Shown one piece after another: positions 33,435-42,159 of a DNA stretch of 64,000 nt (its first letter is position 1; each line of letters opens with the position of its first letter). Both the position numbers and the translations under genes were made by a program. Source of the DNA: Dorea sp. AM10-31. GTDB taxonomy: Bacteria; Bacillota; Clostridia; Lachnospirales; Lachnospiraceae. The notes below the pieces were generated by a model, which was not told the origin of the DNA, did not search any database, and saw only the letters and a program-made list of their open reading frames with translations. Location of the stretch: contig NZ_QTUV01000002.1 of NCBI RefSeq assembly GCF_003435815.1, positions 1 to 64,000 on the forward strand, read 5' to 3'.

Positions 33435-33532
33435 CAGCGATAAAACACGCTCCGCGAGTTTTATTCGCTGATTAGCTACCGTCAAATGCTGCCATGCAAG
33501 CAGGGCGCATTTTCCTTGTCGCCATAACAAAT
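33435..33532 (-). repeat. Dispersed structured repeat E1, copy B (longest)
   Basis: The minus-strand copy is 57/65 identical to copy A. The core is AAATGC-GCC-c-TGC-tt-GCA-t-GGC-a-GCATTT, so the hairpin of copy A is kept although its bases differ. It extends beyond GCTAATCAG into a second stem AGCGA-ATAAAAC ... GTTTTAT-CGCT (33435-33470). Read on the minus strand it starts right after the terminator at 33533-33574. Confidence 0.7.
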
Positions 33533-33574
33533 AAAAAAGTCAGCTTCCGGTTTGGGAAAGCTGACTTTTTTGTG
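33533..33574. terminator. Bidirectional terminator
   Basis: AGTCAGCTT / AAGCTGACT stem with A6 on one side and T6 on the other. It can stop transcripts from the cupin side and from the minus-strand TetR gene. Confidence 0.85.
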
Positions 33575-33575
33575 T

Positions 33576-33622
33576 TGCCATAGCATCCAGAGGAAGCTGC
33601 CGATGGCAAGTTCTGCAGGTAT
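33576..33622 (+). repeat. Short dispersed repeat E2, copy 2
   Basis: Matches codons 2-17 of the SleB-like gene at 41 of 47 positions, here in non-coding DNA. Hairpin AGC-a-TCC-aga-GGA-a-GCT, flanked by GCCAT...ATGGC. Confidence 0.65.
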
Positions 33623-33666
33623 ACGATGAGCCAGGTACAGATTTATGCTTACACAATGAACTGCAT

Positions 33667-34326
33667 TTATACGCCTGTAACATAGGAGATGACATGCAGA
33701 CATTCGTCTTTTAACTTCGTATTGTCAAGATCCATATTCGCTCGTTTCTGCTCCAGCTTGTATTTGCAGTAGCTGACAATAATCTCATTTACCATATCCA
33801 TATTATCTGCAGTCACCTTATCTGTTTCATTCAGGACAGTTTTGAGCAGGTTGCTGCTTCGTTCCTCAATATTCTTGCCGTAATACATGTTGTGGATATC
33901 GTCCGTATATTCGTTACGTTCTTCCGGATAGAGTTCATAATAATGGTTCATATAAGGCGTCAGGTCGTCGCTTCGCTTTCCGTAGAAGAAATTAAAGAAC
34001 AGATTTGGCCACTTGAAAACCGTTGTCAGGAAATAATCCCAGATCTTAATGAAAGTCTCACCGGATGTAGTAGCTGTCTTGCTCAAAAGACTGAGAGAGT
34101 GACTGTATTTCTGAAAAAATTTCATGGAAGCGAGGAGCAGAAGTTCATCCAGGTCTTTAAAATAAAGATAAATGGTTGAGTTGTGGAATCCGGCTTTTTC
34201 TGCAATCTTTCGAATCGAAATATGTTCAATCCCTAATTCAGCGATCATCTCTGTCGCAGCATTGATGAAAGTGATGGTATTCTGTTTCTTCTGTAATTCC
34301 TTACTGTTATTCGCATTTAAAGACAT
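33667..34326 (-). CDS. TetR/AcrR-family transcriptional regulator
   Basis: A 219-aa repressor-type regulator. The N-terminal helix-turn-helix spans about 15-62 (AATEMIAELGIEHISIRKIA, EKAGFHNSTIYLYFKDLDEL). The ligand domain is helical and rich in aromatic residues, with no recognised specificity. AGGAGG lies before the start (34337-34342 on the opposite strand). A strong promoter with an overlapping dyad suggests autoregulation. The divergent side holds the Van-like system. No efflux pump is adjacent, so the target is unknown. Confidence 0.85.
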   Translation of the reverse strand: MSLNANNSKELQKKQNTITFINAATEMIAELGIEHISIRKIAEKAGFHNSTIYLYFKDLDELLLLASMKFFQKYSHSLSLLSKTATTSGETFIKIWDYFLTTVFKWPNLFFNFFYGKRSDDLTPYMNHYYELYPEERNEYTDDIHNMYYGKNIEERSSNLLKTVLNETDKVTADNMDMVNEIIVSYCKYKLEQKRANMDLDNTKLKDECLHVISYVTGV

Positions 34327-34362
34327 CTGAAAATGCCTCCTTTCTGTGGTACATATAGAAAG

Positions 34363-34401
34363 TACTTAATCTACTATATCGGTAGTTTATTTGTATGTCA
34401 A
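34363..34401 (-). promoter_or_regulatory. tetR-like gene promoter with overlapping operator
   Basis: Minus-strand TTGACA (34396-34401), 17 bp, TATAGT (34373-34378). The -10 and spacer carry the near-perfect dyad TAAtCTAC-N6-GTAGtTTA (about 34367-34390), a fitting TetR operator. Confidence 0.7.
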
Positions 34402-34470
34402 GGTGAAAATACATAGAAACAATTTATAGAAAATCATAATAAATATAGACTTTTTATAGGAAAGGTGTTG

Positions 34471-34572
34471 GTGGCAATCGCGCTTATCACTGTTATTCTT
34501 GTAAGAAATAACAGAAAAATATTGTGTATGCAAGAAAAGCTGCTCCGGGTATTTTCTTTAGAAAATCTTTAG
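34471..34572 (+). CDS. Possible 33-residue membrane peptide
   Basis: An open frame starting GTG, with AGGAAAGG just upstream, encodes a hydrophobic helix (VAIALITVILV) followed by a basic tail (RNNRK) and ending SLENL. It resembles small single-pass membrane peptides beside two-component systems. However, its last codons coincide with the TCTTTAGAAA repeats, so it may be chance. The rest of the 34327-34765 gap is regulatory sequence. Confidence 0.25.
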   Translation: MAIALITVILVRNNRKILCMQEKLLRVFSLENL

Positions 34573-34598
34573 AAAGCTATCCGGCGGCTCTTAAGAAA
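34555..34598 (+). promoter_or_regulatory. Three direct repeats TCTTWAGAAA upstream of Van-like regulator
   Basis: TCTTTAGAAA at 34555 and 34566 (11-bp period) and TCTTAAGAAA at 34589 (23 bp on). A TATGAT -10 lies at 34630-34635. Same-face tandem repeats are typical of OmpR-family regulator sites. A matching set occurs at 48930-48961. Confidence 0.55.
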
Positions 34599-34765
34599 AG
34601 ATCTTTATACTTTGAATCATAAAATGTGATATGATACAAAGGTTAGAGAAAAAGAAACTGTATCCACACATTTTTTAAGATACCGAATAATGCGGAAGAA
34701 TCCGCAGGTATCGGAGCCGGGTTTGCCCCGACATGATATTTAAGAGAGAAGCAGGGAGAAAGAAA

Positions 34766-35473
34766 ATGGAAATGAATCACGTACTTGTAGTGGAAGATGA
34801 TAAGGAGATCCGTCAGGGAATTGAGATCTATCTGAAAAGCCAGGGATACGAAGTGTACCAGGCAGAAGATGGAATCGAAGGTCTGGAGGTGATAGAAAAA
34901 GAAGAAATCCATCTCGCGATCGTAGATATTATGATGCCGCGCATGGATGGAATTACAATGACGGTAAAATTAAGAGAAAAATATGACTTCCCGGTTATCT
35001 TCTTATCCGCAAAATCAGAAGAAGTAGACAAGATCATGGGACTAAATATGGGAGCGGATGATTATGTGACAAAACCATTTATACCGATGGAACTGTTGGC
35101 TAGAGTTAATTCCCAGCTTCGCAGATACCGGAATTTTATGGGCAGATTAAAGGAAAAAGAAGAAAAGGAACATATTTATACAATCGGTGGACTGGAACTG
35201 AATGAGGACCGCAAAGCAGTGAGCGTAGACGGTGAAGACGTGAAAGTGACACCGACAGAGTATAAGATTCTTCTGTTGTTAATGAAACATCCAGGCAGAG
35301 TATTTTCCGCTGATGAAATCTATGAATGGGTATGGGAAGAAGAGGCGGTGAATACAGACACTATTATGGTGCATGTGAGAAATATTCGGGAGAAAATAGA
35401 AATTAACCCGAAAGAACCAAAATATTTGAAGGTGGTGTGGGGAGTTGGATACAAAATTGAAAAACAGGCATAA
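34766..35473 (+). CDS. OmpR-family response regulator (VanR-like)
   Basis: A 235-aa regulator. The receiver has Glu10/Asp11/Asp12 and phosphoacceptor Asp54 (LAIVDIMMPRMDG), with Lys in YVTKPF. The winged helix is C-terminal (VTPTEYKILLLLMKHPGRVF, TDTIMVHVRNIREKIE). The start at 34766 follows GGGAGAAAG; ATG at 34772 is a possible alternative. It overlaps the kinase gene by about 28 nt. The direct repeats upstream suggest autoregulation. Confidence 0.88.
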   Translation: MEMNHVLVVEDDKEIRQGIEIYLKSQGYEVYQAEDGIEGLEVIEKEEIHLAIVDIMMPRMDGITMTVKLREKYDFPVIFLSAKSEEVDKIMGLNMGADDYVTKPFIPMELLARVNSQLRRYRNFMGRLKEKEEKEHIYTIGGLELNEDRKAVSVDGEDVKVTPTEYKILLLLMKHPGRVFSADEIYEWVWEEEAVNTDTIMVHVRNIREKIEINPKEPKYLKVVWGVGYKIEKQA

Positions 35474-37565
35474 ACTGGCGTGCATACTAATCTTTTTTAC
35501 GATACTGATACCGGCTGCGATGGTTGTCGGAAGATATCAGCTCTATCAGAGAGAGGCCGCGGCAAACGTAGAAAAGGAAAAAAGAAGCCACGAGTCATCT
35601 GAAGATTTTATGATGCCATTCGTTCAGAATGGATATATTATGTATACAAATGAAAACGGAACGGAAAAAGAACGCACGAAGTTACGGGATATGCTAGATC
35701 AGGATGCATACTGGGAATGGCTTACAAATTACAAAATGCTCTATCCATATATTGATTACGAAATGGAAAATGAAAAAGGTGAGGTCATAGCAAGAAGTTC
35801 TGTCAGTACAGGTGAACAGGCGATGGAAGATGATATGACGAAATATGCATTTTCATTTACTATCCAGTATGATAAAAATGGAAAACCAATGGCGCAGATT
35901 TTATCCGGAAGTAACAAAAGCAAACAGCTTCTTGCGCTCAGGCGGGCATTGAACGATGTAAGTACACAGCCGGATGAGGCGTTTCTTTATGAAGATGATG
36001 AAGCAGATACGCAGACAGACGGAAAAACAAATACGATATTAAAGAATCCGGAGAATTGCACATTCCGTTATGGAATTACAGAGAAAAATCTGAAAGCTTA
36101 TTTAAAAGACAGCACGGAAATGGATTTCAGTGAACAGGATGAAGTACCGGATTCAGCAGACAGGATGATCTATGCACTGCTTGCTGCAGTTGCGCTTCTT
36201 GCATGTGTTTATCCGTCAGTGAAGAGCTTTCAGACCGGAGAAGAACGGATTTTCCAGGCTCCTGTGGAAGTAGCTGTGCCTGCATTCATTGTGTTGCTTA
36301 CGTGTGCGCCGTCGCTTGTCCGGGCACGTGTTACAGACGGTTTGCAGTCAGAAGGCATGGAAACGCTTTTGTGGGCGGCAGTATTTGCTGTGGATTACTG
36401 GATCGTGACGAATCTCAGACATATCTGGACCTGTGGAGTCAGAGGATATATAAAAGAATATTCACTGTGCTGCAGAAAAAGGAAGACGATAAAGAATATT
36501 TCCGGAAAAATCTGCGGCACCGTGAAAAGTGCTGGCAGAAAAATCCTCTATATGCTGGAAAAGATTGATTTTAGAGACAGAGGACAGCGTTATATGTTAA
36601 AGGTTGTTCTTATTAATTCCATATTATTAGTGCCTTGTTTTATAGTCGGACAAGGAGATATGTTGTGGTTTCTTCTGTGTGATGCAGTCCTTTTATTTGT
36701 TGTATTAAATATCTGGTATCGCAGAATGAGACGCAGATACATGCAGCTTTTGAATGCAGCAGAAGCAATCGCAGACGGCAATCTAGATGCAGAAATAGGT
36801 ACGGATTTAAGGATGTTCCAGCCGATCGGTGACGCGCTAGGAACGATTCAGAGCGGATTTAAAAAGGCAGTGGATGAAGAAGTGAAGAGCCAGCGGATGA
36901 AGACAGAGCTGATCACCAATGTTTCGCATGATCTGAAGACACCGCTCACGGCGATCATTACTTATGTGGATCTTTTGAAAAATGAAAAAGATGAAGAAAA
37001 ACAGAAAGAGTACATTGAGATTCTGGAACGAAAATCACTGCGACTGAAAGTACTGATCGAAGATTTGTTTGAAGTGAGCAAAGCGAACAGCCAGGCTGTC
37101 AAACTGAACCTGCTGGATCTGGATATGGTAAATCTGTTTAAGCAGGTAAAATTGGAACTGGATGAACAGATCCGGAAATCCGGTGTGGAGTTCCGTTGCG
37201 ATTTTCCGGAAGAAAGGCTGATCGTACATCTGGACAGCCAGAAAACATACCGGATCTTTGAAAACCTGCTTGTTAATATTACAAAATACGCGATGCCGCA
37301 TACGAGAGCCTATATTTCCATCCGTGAAGAAGATGGAGAAGCGGTTGTGCATATGAAGAATGTTTCCAGAGAAGAACTGCATGTAAAACCAGAAGAACTG
37401 ACCGAACGGTTTGTGCGGGGAGATGAATCCCGAAAAACCGAAGGTTCCGGACTGGGACTTGCCATTGTAAGCAGTTTTACAGAATTGCAGAAAGGACATC
37501 TGGATATTGAGACAGAAGCAGATCTTTTCAAAATAACATTGAGATTTCCACTTGTCTCCCATTGA
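35445..37565 (+). CDS. Sensor histidine kinase (VanS-like, multi-pass)
   Basis: A 706-aa kinase. The first membrane helix is at about 10-28, then an extracytoplasmic region of about 200 residues, then about five more helices between about 240 and 430. A HAMP-like linker (NAAEAIADGNLDAEIGTDLR) precedes the DHp with His495 (NVSHDLKTPLTAIITYVDLL) and an ATPase domain (FENLLVNITKYAM, GSGLGLAIVSS). The start is TTG at 35445 or 35457; the site GGTGG...GGGGAG fits both imperfectly. It pairs with the overlapping regulator. The stimulus, probably envelope-related, is not established. Confidence 0.85.
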   Translation: MDTKLKNRHKLACILIFFTILIPAAMVVGRYQLYQREAAANVEKEKRSHESSEDFMMPFVQNGYIMYTNENGTEKERTKLRDMLDQDAYWEWLTNYKMLYPYIDYEMENEKGEVIARSSVSTGEQAMEDDMTKYAFSFTIQYDKNGKPMAQILSGSNKSKQLLALRRALNDVSTQPDEAFLYEDDEADTQTDGKTNTILKNPENCTFRYGITEKNLKAYLKDSTEMDFSEQDEVPDSADRMIYALLAAVALLACVYPSVKSFQTGEERIFQAPVEVAVPAFIVLLTCAPSLVRARVTDGLQSEGMETLLWAAVFAVDYWIVTNLRHIWTCGVRGYIKEYSLCCRKRKTIKNISGKICGTVKSAGRKILYMLEKIDFRDRGQRYMLKVVLINSILLVPCFIVGQGDMLWFLLCDAVLLFVVLNIWYRRMRRRYMQLLNAAEAIADGNLDAEIGTDLRMFQPIGDALGTIQSGFKKAVDEEVKSQRMKTELITNVSHDLKTPLTAIITYVDLLKNEKDEEKQKEYIEILERKSLRLKVLIEDLFEVSKANSQAVKLNLLDLDMVNLFKQVKLELDEQIRKSGVEFRCDFPEERLIVHLDSQKTYRIFENLLVNITKYAMPHTRAYISIREEDGEAVVHMKNVSREELHVKPEELTERFVRGDESRKTEGSGLGLAIVSSFTELQKGHLDIETEADLFKITLRFPLVSH

Positions 37566-37590
37566 CAAATGCCGATAATTCGCATATAGT
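37562..37590 (+). promoter_or_regulatory. Promoter of the Cys T-box operon
   Basis: TTGACA (37562-37567), 17-bp spacer, TATAGT (37585-37590); it overlaps the kinase stop codon. Confidence 0.8.
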
Positions 37591-37597
37591 ATATTCT

Positions 37598-37900
37598 ATA
37601 TGAAAAGACGATGAACGAAAAGAGTAGCGATACTTGCAACTGTCAGAGAGAGACCGTCACCGGCTGAAAGCGGTCTTCAGAAAAGAGCATCGTGAAGTGC
37701 ATTCGGGAGTTGATCCGGCGAGCGTAGTCTGATGCGTTCAGATAAGATGGGTAGCCGGGTACGGAATTACACACGTTACGTGTACTTAAGCAGAAGAAGA
37801 TTTTCCTTAAGCGGGGGACATTTCAGCAGGAAGGTCTGATTCTGGAAGAAGAGTGGAACCGCGATATATACGCCTCTTGCGAAAGCAAGAGGCGTTTTTT
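37598..37900 (+). promoter_or_regulatory. T-box riboswitch, Cys specificity
   Basis: A tRNA-sensing leader upstream of cysE-cysS. Stem I carries AGTA and AGAGAGA elements. The specifier loop reads GAAG-TGC-A, with Cys codon TGC at 37698-37700. The T-box bulge GAGTGGAACCGCG is at 37851-37863, and the terminator ACGCCTCTTGC-gaaa-GCAAGAGGCGT plus T6 at 37870-37900. Uncharged tRNA-Cys is expected to promote read-through. Confidence 0.93.
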
Positions 37901-37920
37901 ATAATGAAGGAGCGATAGAT

Positions 37921-38646
37921 ATGGGAGTTATTTCTTACGTAAAAGAGGAGATTCAGGTTGTTCGTGAACGGGATCCTGCGATCAAATCCAATATGGAAGT
38001 TTTTTTATATTCCAGTTTCAAGGCAATTTTACATTACAGAATTGCACATAAATTATATTTAAAGAAACATTATTTTCTGGCAAGATGGGTGTCACAGCGT
38101 GCCGTGCGCAAAACCGGTATTGAGATCCATCCGGGAGCTACGATCGGCAAAGGACTTTTTATCGACCACGGAAGCGGTGTGATCATCGGAGAGACAGCAG
38201 AGCTTGGTGATAATATTACACTGTATCAGGGTGTCACCCTTGGTGGAACAGGTAAGGAACAGGGAAAGCGACATCCGACACTTAAAGATAATGTCATGGT
38301 AAGTGCCGGCGCAAAAGTACTTGGTTCCTTCACCATCGGAGAAAATTCCAAGATTGGCGCCGGAGCGGTTGTATTAAAAGAAGTACCGCCGAACTGTACA
38401 GTTGTCGGTGTGCCGGGAAGAATTGTGAAGATGGATGACCAGAAGATTCCGCGTATGGATCTAGATCAGGTACATTTACCAGATCCGATCAGCGCAGATA
38501 TCCAGAACCTGCAGGAAGAAAATCTCCGCATGAGAGAAGAGATCCGTGCAATGGAGAAGAATATGAAATGCCTGCGTAAAGATAAGAAGGAACTGATCAA
38601 AGAAATAGAAAAAATGGAATTCATAGAAAGTTCCAGAGAAGAATAA
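37921..38646 (+). CDS. cysE: Serine O-acetyltransferase
   Basis: A 241-aa enzyme making O-acetylserine, the direct precursor of cysteine. It has an N-terminal helical domain and a left-handed beta-helix with hexapeptide repeats (ATIGKGLFIDHGSGVIIGET, KIGAGAVVLKEVPPNCTVVG). The C-terminal ~50 residues are a charged coiled coil beyond the usual end. It is under the Cys T-box with cysS, so both supply and charging of cysteine respond to tRNA-Cys. AAGGAG precedes the start. Confidence 0.95.
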   Translation: MGVISYVKEEIQVVRERDPAIKSNMEVFLYSSFKAILHYRIAHKLYLKKHYFLARWVSQRAVRKTGIEIHPGATIGKGLFIDHGSGVIIGETAELGDNITLYQGVTLGGTGKEQGKRHPTLKDNVMVSAGAKVLGSFTIGENSKIGAGAVVLKEVPPNCTVVGVPGRIVKMDDQKIPRMDLDQVHLPDPISADIQNLQEENLRMREEIRAMEKNMKCLRKDKKELIKEIEKMEFIESSREE

Positions 38647-38668
38647 GAAAAGAGAGGAAGAGACAAAG

Positions 38669-40075
38669 ATGAAACTGTATAACACACTGTCAAAACAAAA
38701 AGAAGAATTTACCCCGCTGGAAGAAGGCAAAGTTAAGATGTATGTCTGCGGACCAACGGTTTATAATTTTATCCATATCGGAAATGCAAGACCGATGATT
38801 GTATTTGATACGGTCAGACGTTATTTTGAGTACAAAGGATACGATGTTAATTATGTATCCAACTTCACAGATGTAGATGATAAAATCATTAAGAAAGCTA
38901 ATGAAGAAGGCGTTTCGTCCGATGAGATTTCCAAACGCTATATTGCAGAGTGTAAGAAAGATATGGATGGAATGAACATCGAGCCGGCAACAAAGAATCC
39001 GCTTGCAACAGAAGAAATCAGCGGAATGATCGAGATGATCCAGACACTGATTGACAAAGGCTATGCTTATGAGAAAAACGGAACGGTATATTACAGCACA
39101 AGAAAATTCAAAGACTATGGAAAGCTTTCCCATAAAAATCTGGATGATTTAAGATCCGGTGAGAGATCACTCCTTGTAAGCGGCGAAGATGAAAAAGAAG
39201 ATCCGTTGGATTTCGTTCTCTGGAAACCGAAAAAAGAAGGAGAACCTTTCTGGAAAGCACCGTGGAGCGAGGGACGTCCGGGATGGCACATTGAGTGCTC
39301 AGAGATGTCTAAAAAATATCTGGGTGAGCAGATCGATATTCACGCCGGTGGAGAAGATCTTGTATTTCCACATCATGAGAATGAAATCGCACAGAGTGAA
39401 GCTGCCAACGGAAAAGAATTTGCTAAATACTGGATGCACAATGCATTTTTAAATATCGATAATCGCAAAATGAGCAAGTCATTAGGAAACTTCCGCACTG
39501 TCCGTGAGATCAGTGAACAGTATGATCTGCAGGTGCTTCGCTTCTTTATGTTAAGCGCACATTACAGAAATCCGCTGAACTTCAGCGCAGATCTTATGGA
39601 AGCATCCAAGAATGGTCTGGAGCGTATTGTCAATGCGGCAGATAATCTGAAATTCTTAAAGAAAAATGCTGCAAATGAAAAGATGACAGAGGAAGAGAAC
39701 AAGTTATTTATACAGACAGATGCATTTGTTGCTGATTTTGAGAGAGCAATGGAAGATGATTTCAATACAGCAGATGCAATCGCAGCAGTATTTGACCTTG
39801 TTAAATTTGCAAACAGTAATACAGACAGTGAGAGCTCAGCAGAATACCTTGGCAAACTTTTTGATCTTCTGGTAAAATTAACAGATGTACTTGGACTGCT
39901 CGTTGACAAGAAGGAAGACATCTTGGATGAAGATATTGAAAAACTGATCGAAGAGCGTCAGGCAGCAAGAAAAGCCAAAGATTTCGCAAGAGCAGACGCA
40001 ATCCGTGACGATTTATTAGAAAAAGGTATCGTTTTAAAAGATACAAGAGAAGGAGTACAATGGAAAAGAGCATAA
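38669..40075 (+). CDS. cysS: Cysteinyl-tRNA synthetase
   Basis: A 468-aa class I synthetase. It has the zinc-site Cys in YVCGPTVYN, HIGN at IHIGNARPM, the second zinc ligands in HIECSEMS and HHENE, and KMSKS at NRKMSKSLGNF. Length is normal. The gene follows cysE after 22 bp and overlaps mrnC by 16 nt. Confidence 0.97.
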   Translation: MKLYNTLSKQKEEFTPLEEGKVKMYVCGPTVYNFIHIGNARPMIVFDTVRRYFEYKGYDVNYVSNFTDVDDKIIKKANEEGVSSDEISKRYIAECKKDMDGMNIEPATKNPLATEEISGMIEMIQTLIDKGYAYEKNGTVYYSTRKFKDYGKLSHKNLDDLRSGERSLLVSGEDEKEDPLDFVLWKPKKEGEPFWKAPWSEGRPGWHIECSEMSKKYLGEQIDIHAGGEDLVFPHHENEIAQSEAANGKEFAKYWMHNAFLNIDNRKMSKSLGNFRTVREISEQYDLQVLRFFMLSAHYRNPLNFSADLMEASKNGLERIVNAADNLKFLKKNAANEKMTEEENKLFIQTDAFVADFERAMEDDFNTADAIAAVFDLVKFANSNTDSESSAEYLGKLFDLLVKLTDVLGLLVDKKEDILDEDIEKLIEERQAARKAKDFARADAIRDDLLEKGIVLKDTREGVQWKRA

Positions 40076-40506
40076 ACTGGGAGTTTGACTCCTGCATGCA
40101 GGAAACGTTCCGGTTAAAAGAGGTGGATATAAGAGAATATTCACCTCTTACTCTGGCGTATATCGGTGACAGTATTTACGATCTGATCATGAAGACGTTA
40201 GTTGTAAACCAGGGCAACAAACCGGTACAGAAACTGCACAAAGAAACCAGTACCTATGTGAAGGCAAAAGCACAGTCTAAAATGATGCGTGTTCTGCAGG
40301 AAGAACTGACAGAAGAAGAGCACAGCATTTACAAAAGGGGACGGAATTCCAAGAGTGTATCACCTGCGAAGAACCAGTCTGTGACCGATTACAGACGTGC
40401 GACCGGTTTTGAAGCAGTGATGGGATATCTGTATCTGAAAAAGGATTACGCAAGAATGATGGAACTGGTGAAAATGGGACTTAAGAGCCTTGAAGAGGAA
40501 CAATAA
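40060..40506 (+). CDS. mrnC: Mini-ribonuclease III
   Basis: A 148-aa RNase III catalytic domain without the dsRNA-binding domain. It matures 23S rRNA ends in Firmicutes. The catalytic motif LAYIGDSIYDL has Asp37, and TGFEAVMGYLYL gives the second acidic site. Its place between cysS and rlmB is the conserved Bacillus order. The start lies inside cysS with AAGGAG. Confidence 0.93.
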   Translation: MEKSINWEFDSCMQETFRLKEVDIREYSPLTLAYIGDSIYDLIMKTLVVNQGNKPVQKLHKETSTYVKAKAQSKMMRVLQEELTEEEHSIYKRGRNSKSVSPAKNQSVTDYRRATGFEAVMGYLYLKKDYARMMELVKMGLKSLEEEQ

Positions 40507-40516
40507 GGAGTCGGAC

Positions 40517-41275
40517 ATGAGCGAAGATTATAATAAGAAAACAAACGAAAATAAAATCGAGGGAAGAAATGCGGTTCTGGAAGCATTTCGTTCCGGAAAA
40601 CCGGTTGACAAATTATTTGTTCTGGACGGCTGCCAGGACGGACCGGTGCGCACGATCATAAGAGAAGCAAGGAAACACGACACGATCATTCAGTTTGTAG
40701 AAAAAGAGCGTCTGCATCAGCTTTCTGAGACGGGAAGACATCAGGGTGTGATTGCTTATACTGCATCGTATGAATACGCAGAAGTAGAGGATATGTTAGC
40801 GCTTGCAAAAGAGCGTGGAGAAGATCCTTTCCTTGTTCTTCTGGATGGAATTGAAGATCCGCACAATCTTGGCGCGATCATCCGTACGGCAAATCTTGCC
40901 GGTGCACACGGAGTGATCATCCCGAAGAGAAGAGCAGTCGGATTGACAGCAACCGTGGCAAAAACATCTGCCGGTGCACTGAACTATACACCGGTAGCAA
41001 AAGTTACAAATCTGGTAAAGACAATGGAAGAACTGAAAAAAGAAGGTCTTTGGTTTGTCTGTGCCGATATGGGCGGCGAGAAGATGTATGATCTTAATCT
41101 GAAAGGACCGATCGGACTGGTGATCGGAAACGAAGGCGAGGGAGTCAGCCGCCTCGTAAAAGAAACCTGCGATTATGTAGCAAGCATTCCGATGCACGGT
41201 GATATCGATTCACTGAACGCGTCTGTGGCAGCCGGTGTCCTTGCTTATGAGATCGTAAGACAGAGAATGTCATAA
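40517..41275 (+). CDS. rlmB: 23S rRNA 2'-O-ribose methyltransferase (RlmB-type)
   Basis: A 252-aa SPOUT/TrmH-family methyltransferase. The N-terminal substrate-binding domain begins IEGRNAVLEAF. The knotted catalytic domain shows LDGIEDPHNLGAIIRTA, VIGNEGEGVSRLV and SLNASVAAGVLAYE. The start at 40517 follows AAGGAG; the earlier frame start lies inside mrnC without a site. The exact modified nucleotide is inferred from family only. Confidence 0.9.
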   Translation: MSEDYNKKTNENKIEGRNAVLEAFRSGKPVDKLFVLDGCQDGPVRTIIREARKHDTIIQFVEKERLHQLSETGRHQGVIAYTASYEYAEVEDMLALAKERGEDPFLVLLDGIEDPHNLGAIIRTANLAGAHGVIIPKRRAVGLTATVAKTSAGALNYTPVAKVTNLVKTMEELKKEGLWFVCADMGGEKMYDLNLKGPIGLVIGNEGEGVSRLVKETCDYVASIPMHGDIDSLNASVAAGVLAYEIVRQRMS

Positions 41276-41297
41276 GAATCAAAAGGAATGGAAGCGC

Positions 41298-41912
41298 ATG
41301 AAATATGAGAAGATGACAGATGAACTGCTGATTGAGAAGCTGCGTGGCGGTGAGAAAGAGATCATTGATTTTCTTATGGAAAAATACAAAAATCTTGTCC
41401 GCAAAGAAGCCAATGCAATGTATCTTCTCGGCGGTGAGACAGATGACCTGATTCAGGAAGGGATGATCGGTCTGTTTAAGGCTGTTCGTGACTATGCACC
41501 GGATCAGAATTCATCCTTTTACAGTTTCGCAAAATTATGTATTACAAGACAGTTGTATTCAGCAATAACGGCATCCAGGAGAAAAAAACACAGCCCGTTA
41601 AATTCGTACATTTCTCTGTATGAGACCGGTGCGGATGACCAGAATCCGTTGATTGAAACAGTAGAAGCGGAAGGTCAGAACAATCCGGAAGAGCTGCTTA
41701 TCAGCCAGGAATATGCGACTCTTATTGAGAGCCGTCTGGAAGAAGCACTCAGTGATCTGGAAAGCAGAGTATTGTATCTGCACCTTCGGGGAACAGACTA
41801 TAAGACGATTGCAAAGCTTCTGGATAAGAGCCCGAAAACGATTGATAATGCACTGCAGCGCATCAAAAATAAGACCGAAAAAATCTTAAAGAGTGACGAA
41901 AAATCATATTGA
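41298..41912 (+). CDS. sigH: RNA polymerase sigma-H factor
   Basis: A 204-aa sigma-70 family factor of the SigH (stage 0 sporulation/transition) type. Region 2 is TDDLIQEGMIGLFKAVRDYA with SFYSFAKLCITRQLYSAITA. Region 4 is the C-terminal TDYKTIAKLLDKSPKTIDNA. Gene order cysE-cysS-mrnC-rlmB-sigH matches Bacillus, except that rae1/yacP is missing. It directs early sporulation and stationary-phase genes in relatives. GGAATGGAAG precedes the start. Confidence 0.92.
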   Translation: MKYEKMTDELLIEKLRGGEKEIIDFLMEKYKNLVRKEANAMYLLGGETDDLIQEGMIGLFKAVRDYAPDQNSSFYSFAKLCITRQLYSAITASRRKKHSPLNSYISLYETGADDQNPLIETVEAEGQNNPEELLISQEYATLIESRLEEALSDLESRVLYLHLRGTDYKTIAKLLDKSPKTIDNALQRIKNKTEKILKSDEKSY

Positions 41913-41938
41913 CAAATATAGCGTATGTGTTGTATAGT
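41909..41938 (+). promoter_or_regulatory. tRNA-Thr promoter
   Basis: TTGACA (41909-41914), 18-bp spacer, TATAGT (41933-41938), overlapping the sigH stop codon. Confidence 0.75.
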
Positions 41939-41964
41939 ATTAACGTTGCATAGCACATATGCGT

Positions 41965-42037
41965 GCTGCCTTGGCTCAGTCGGTAGAGCGTCGCCTTGGT
42001 AAGGCGGAGGTCGGCGGTTCGATTCCGCTAGGCAGCT
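41965..42037 (+). tRNA. tRNA-Thr (GGT)
   Basis: A complete 73-nt cloverleaf. Acceptor GCTGCCT pairs with AGGCAGC; the D arm is GCTC...GAGC; anticodon stem TCGCC/GGCGG encloses loop TTGGTAA, so the anticodon is GGT; the T arm is GGCGG-TTCGATT-CCGCT with one mismatch. CCA is not encoded. It has its own promoter and terminator. Confidence 0.93.
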
Positions 42038-42053
42038 TGTACAAAAGATAAAG

Positions 42054-42086
42054 ACCTCTGGAAGTCATGACTTTCAGAGGTTTTCT
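42054..42086 (+). terminator. tRNA-Thr terminator
   Basis: ACCTCTG/CAGAGGT stem with an inner AAGTC/GACTT helix, followed by TTTC TTTT. Confidence 0.85.
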
Positions 42087-42159
42087 TTTGTTTTAAACCT
42101 TGTTCGTCCATATGTTTTATGGTAAGATAAGGGGCAGAATAATCACTAGGAGGAAGAAC

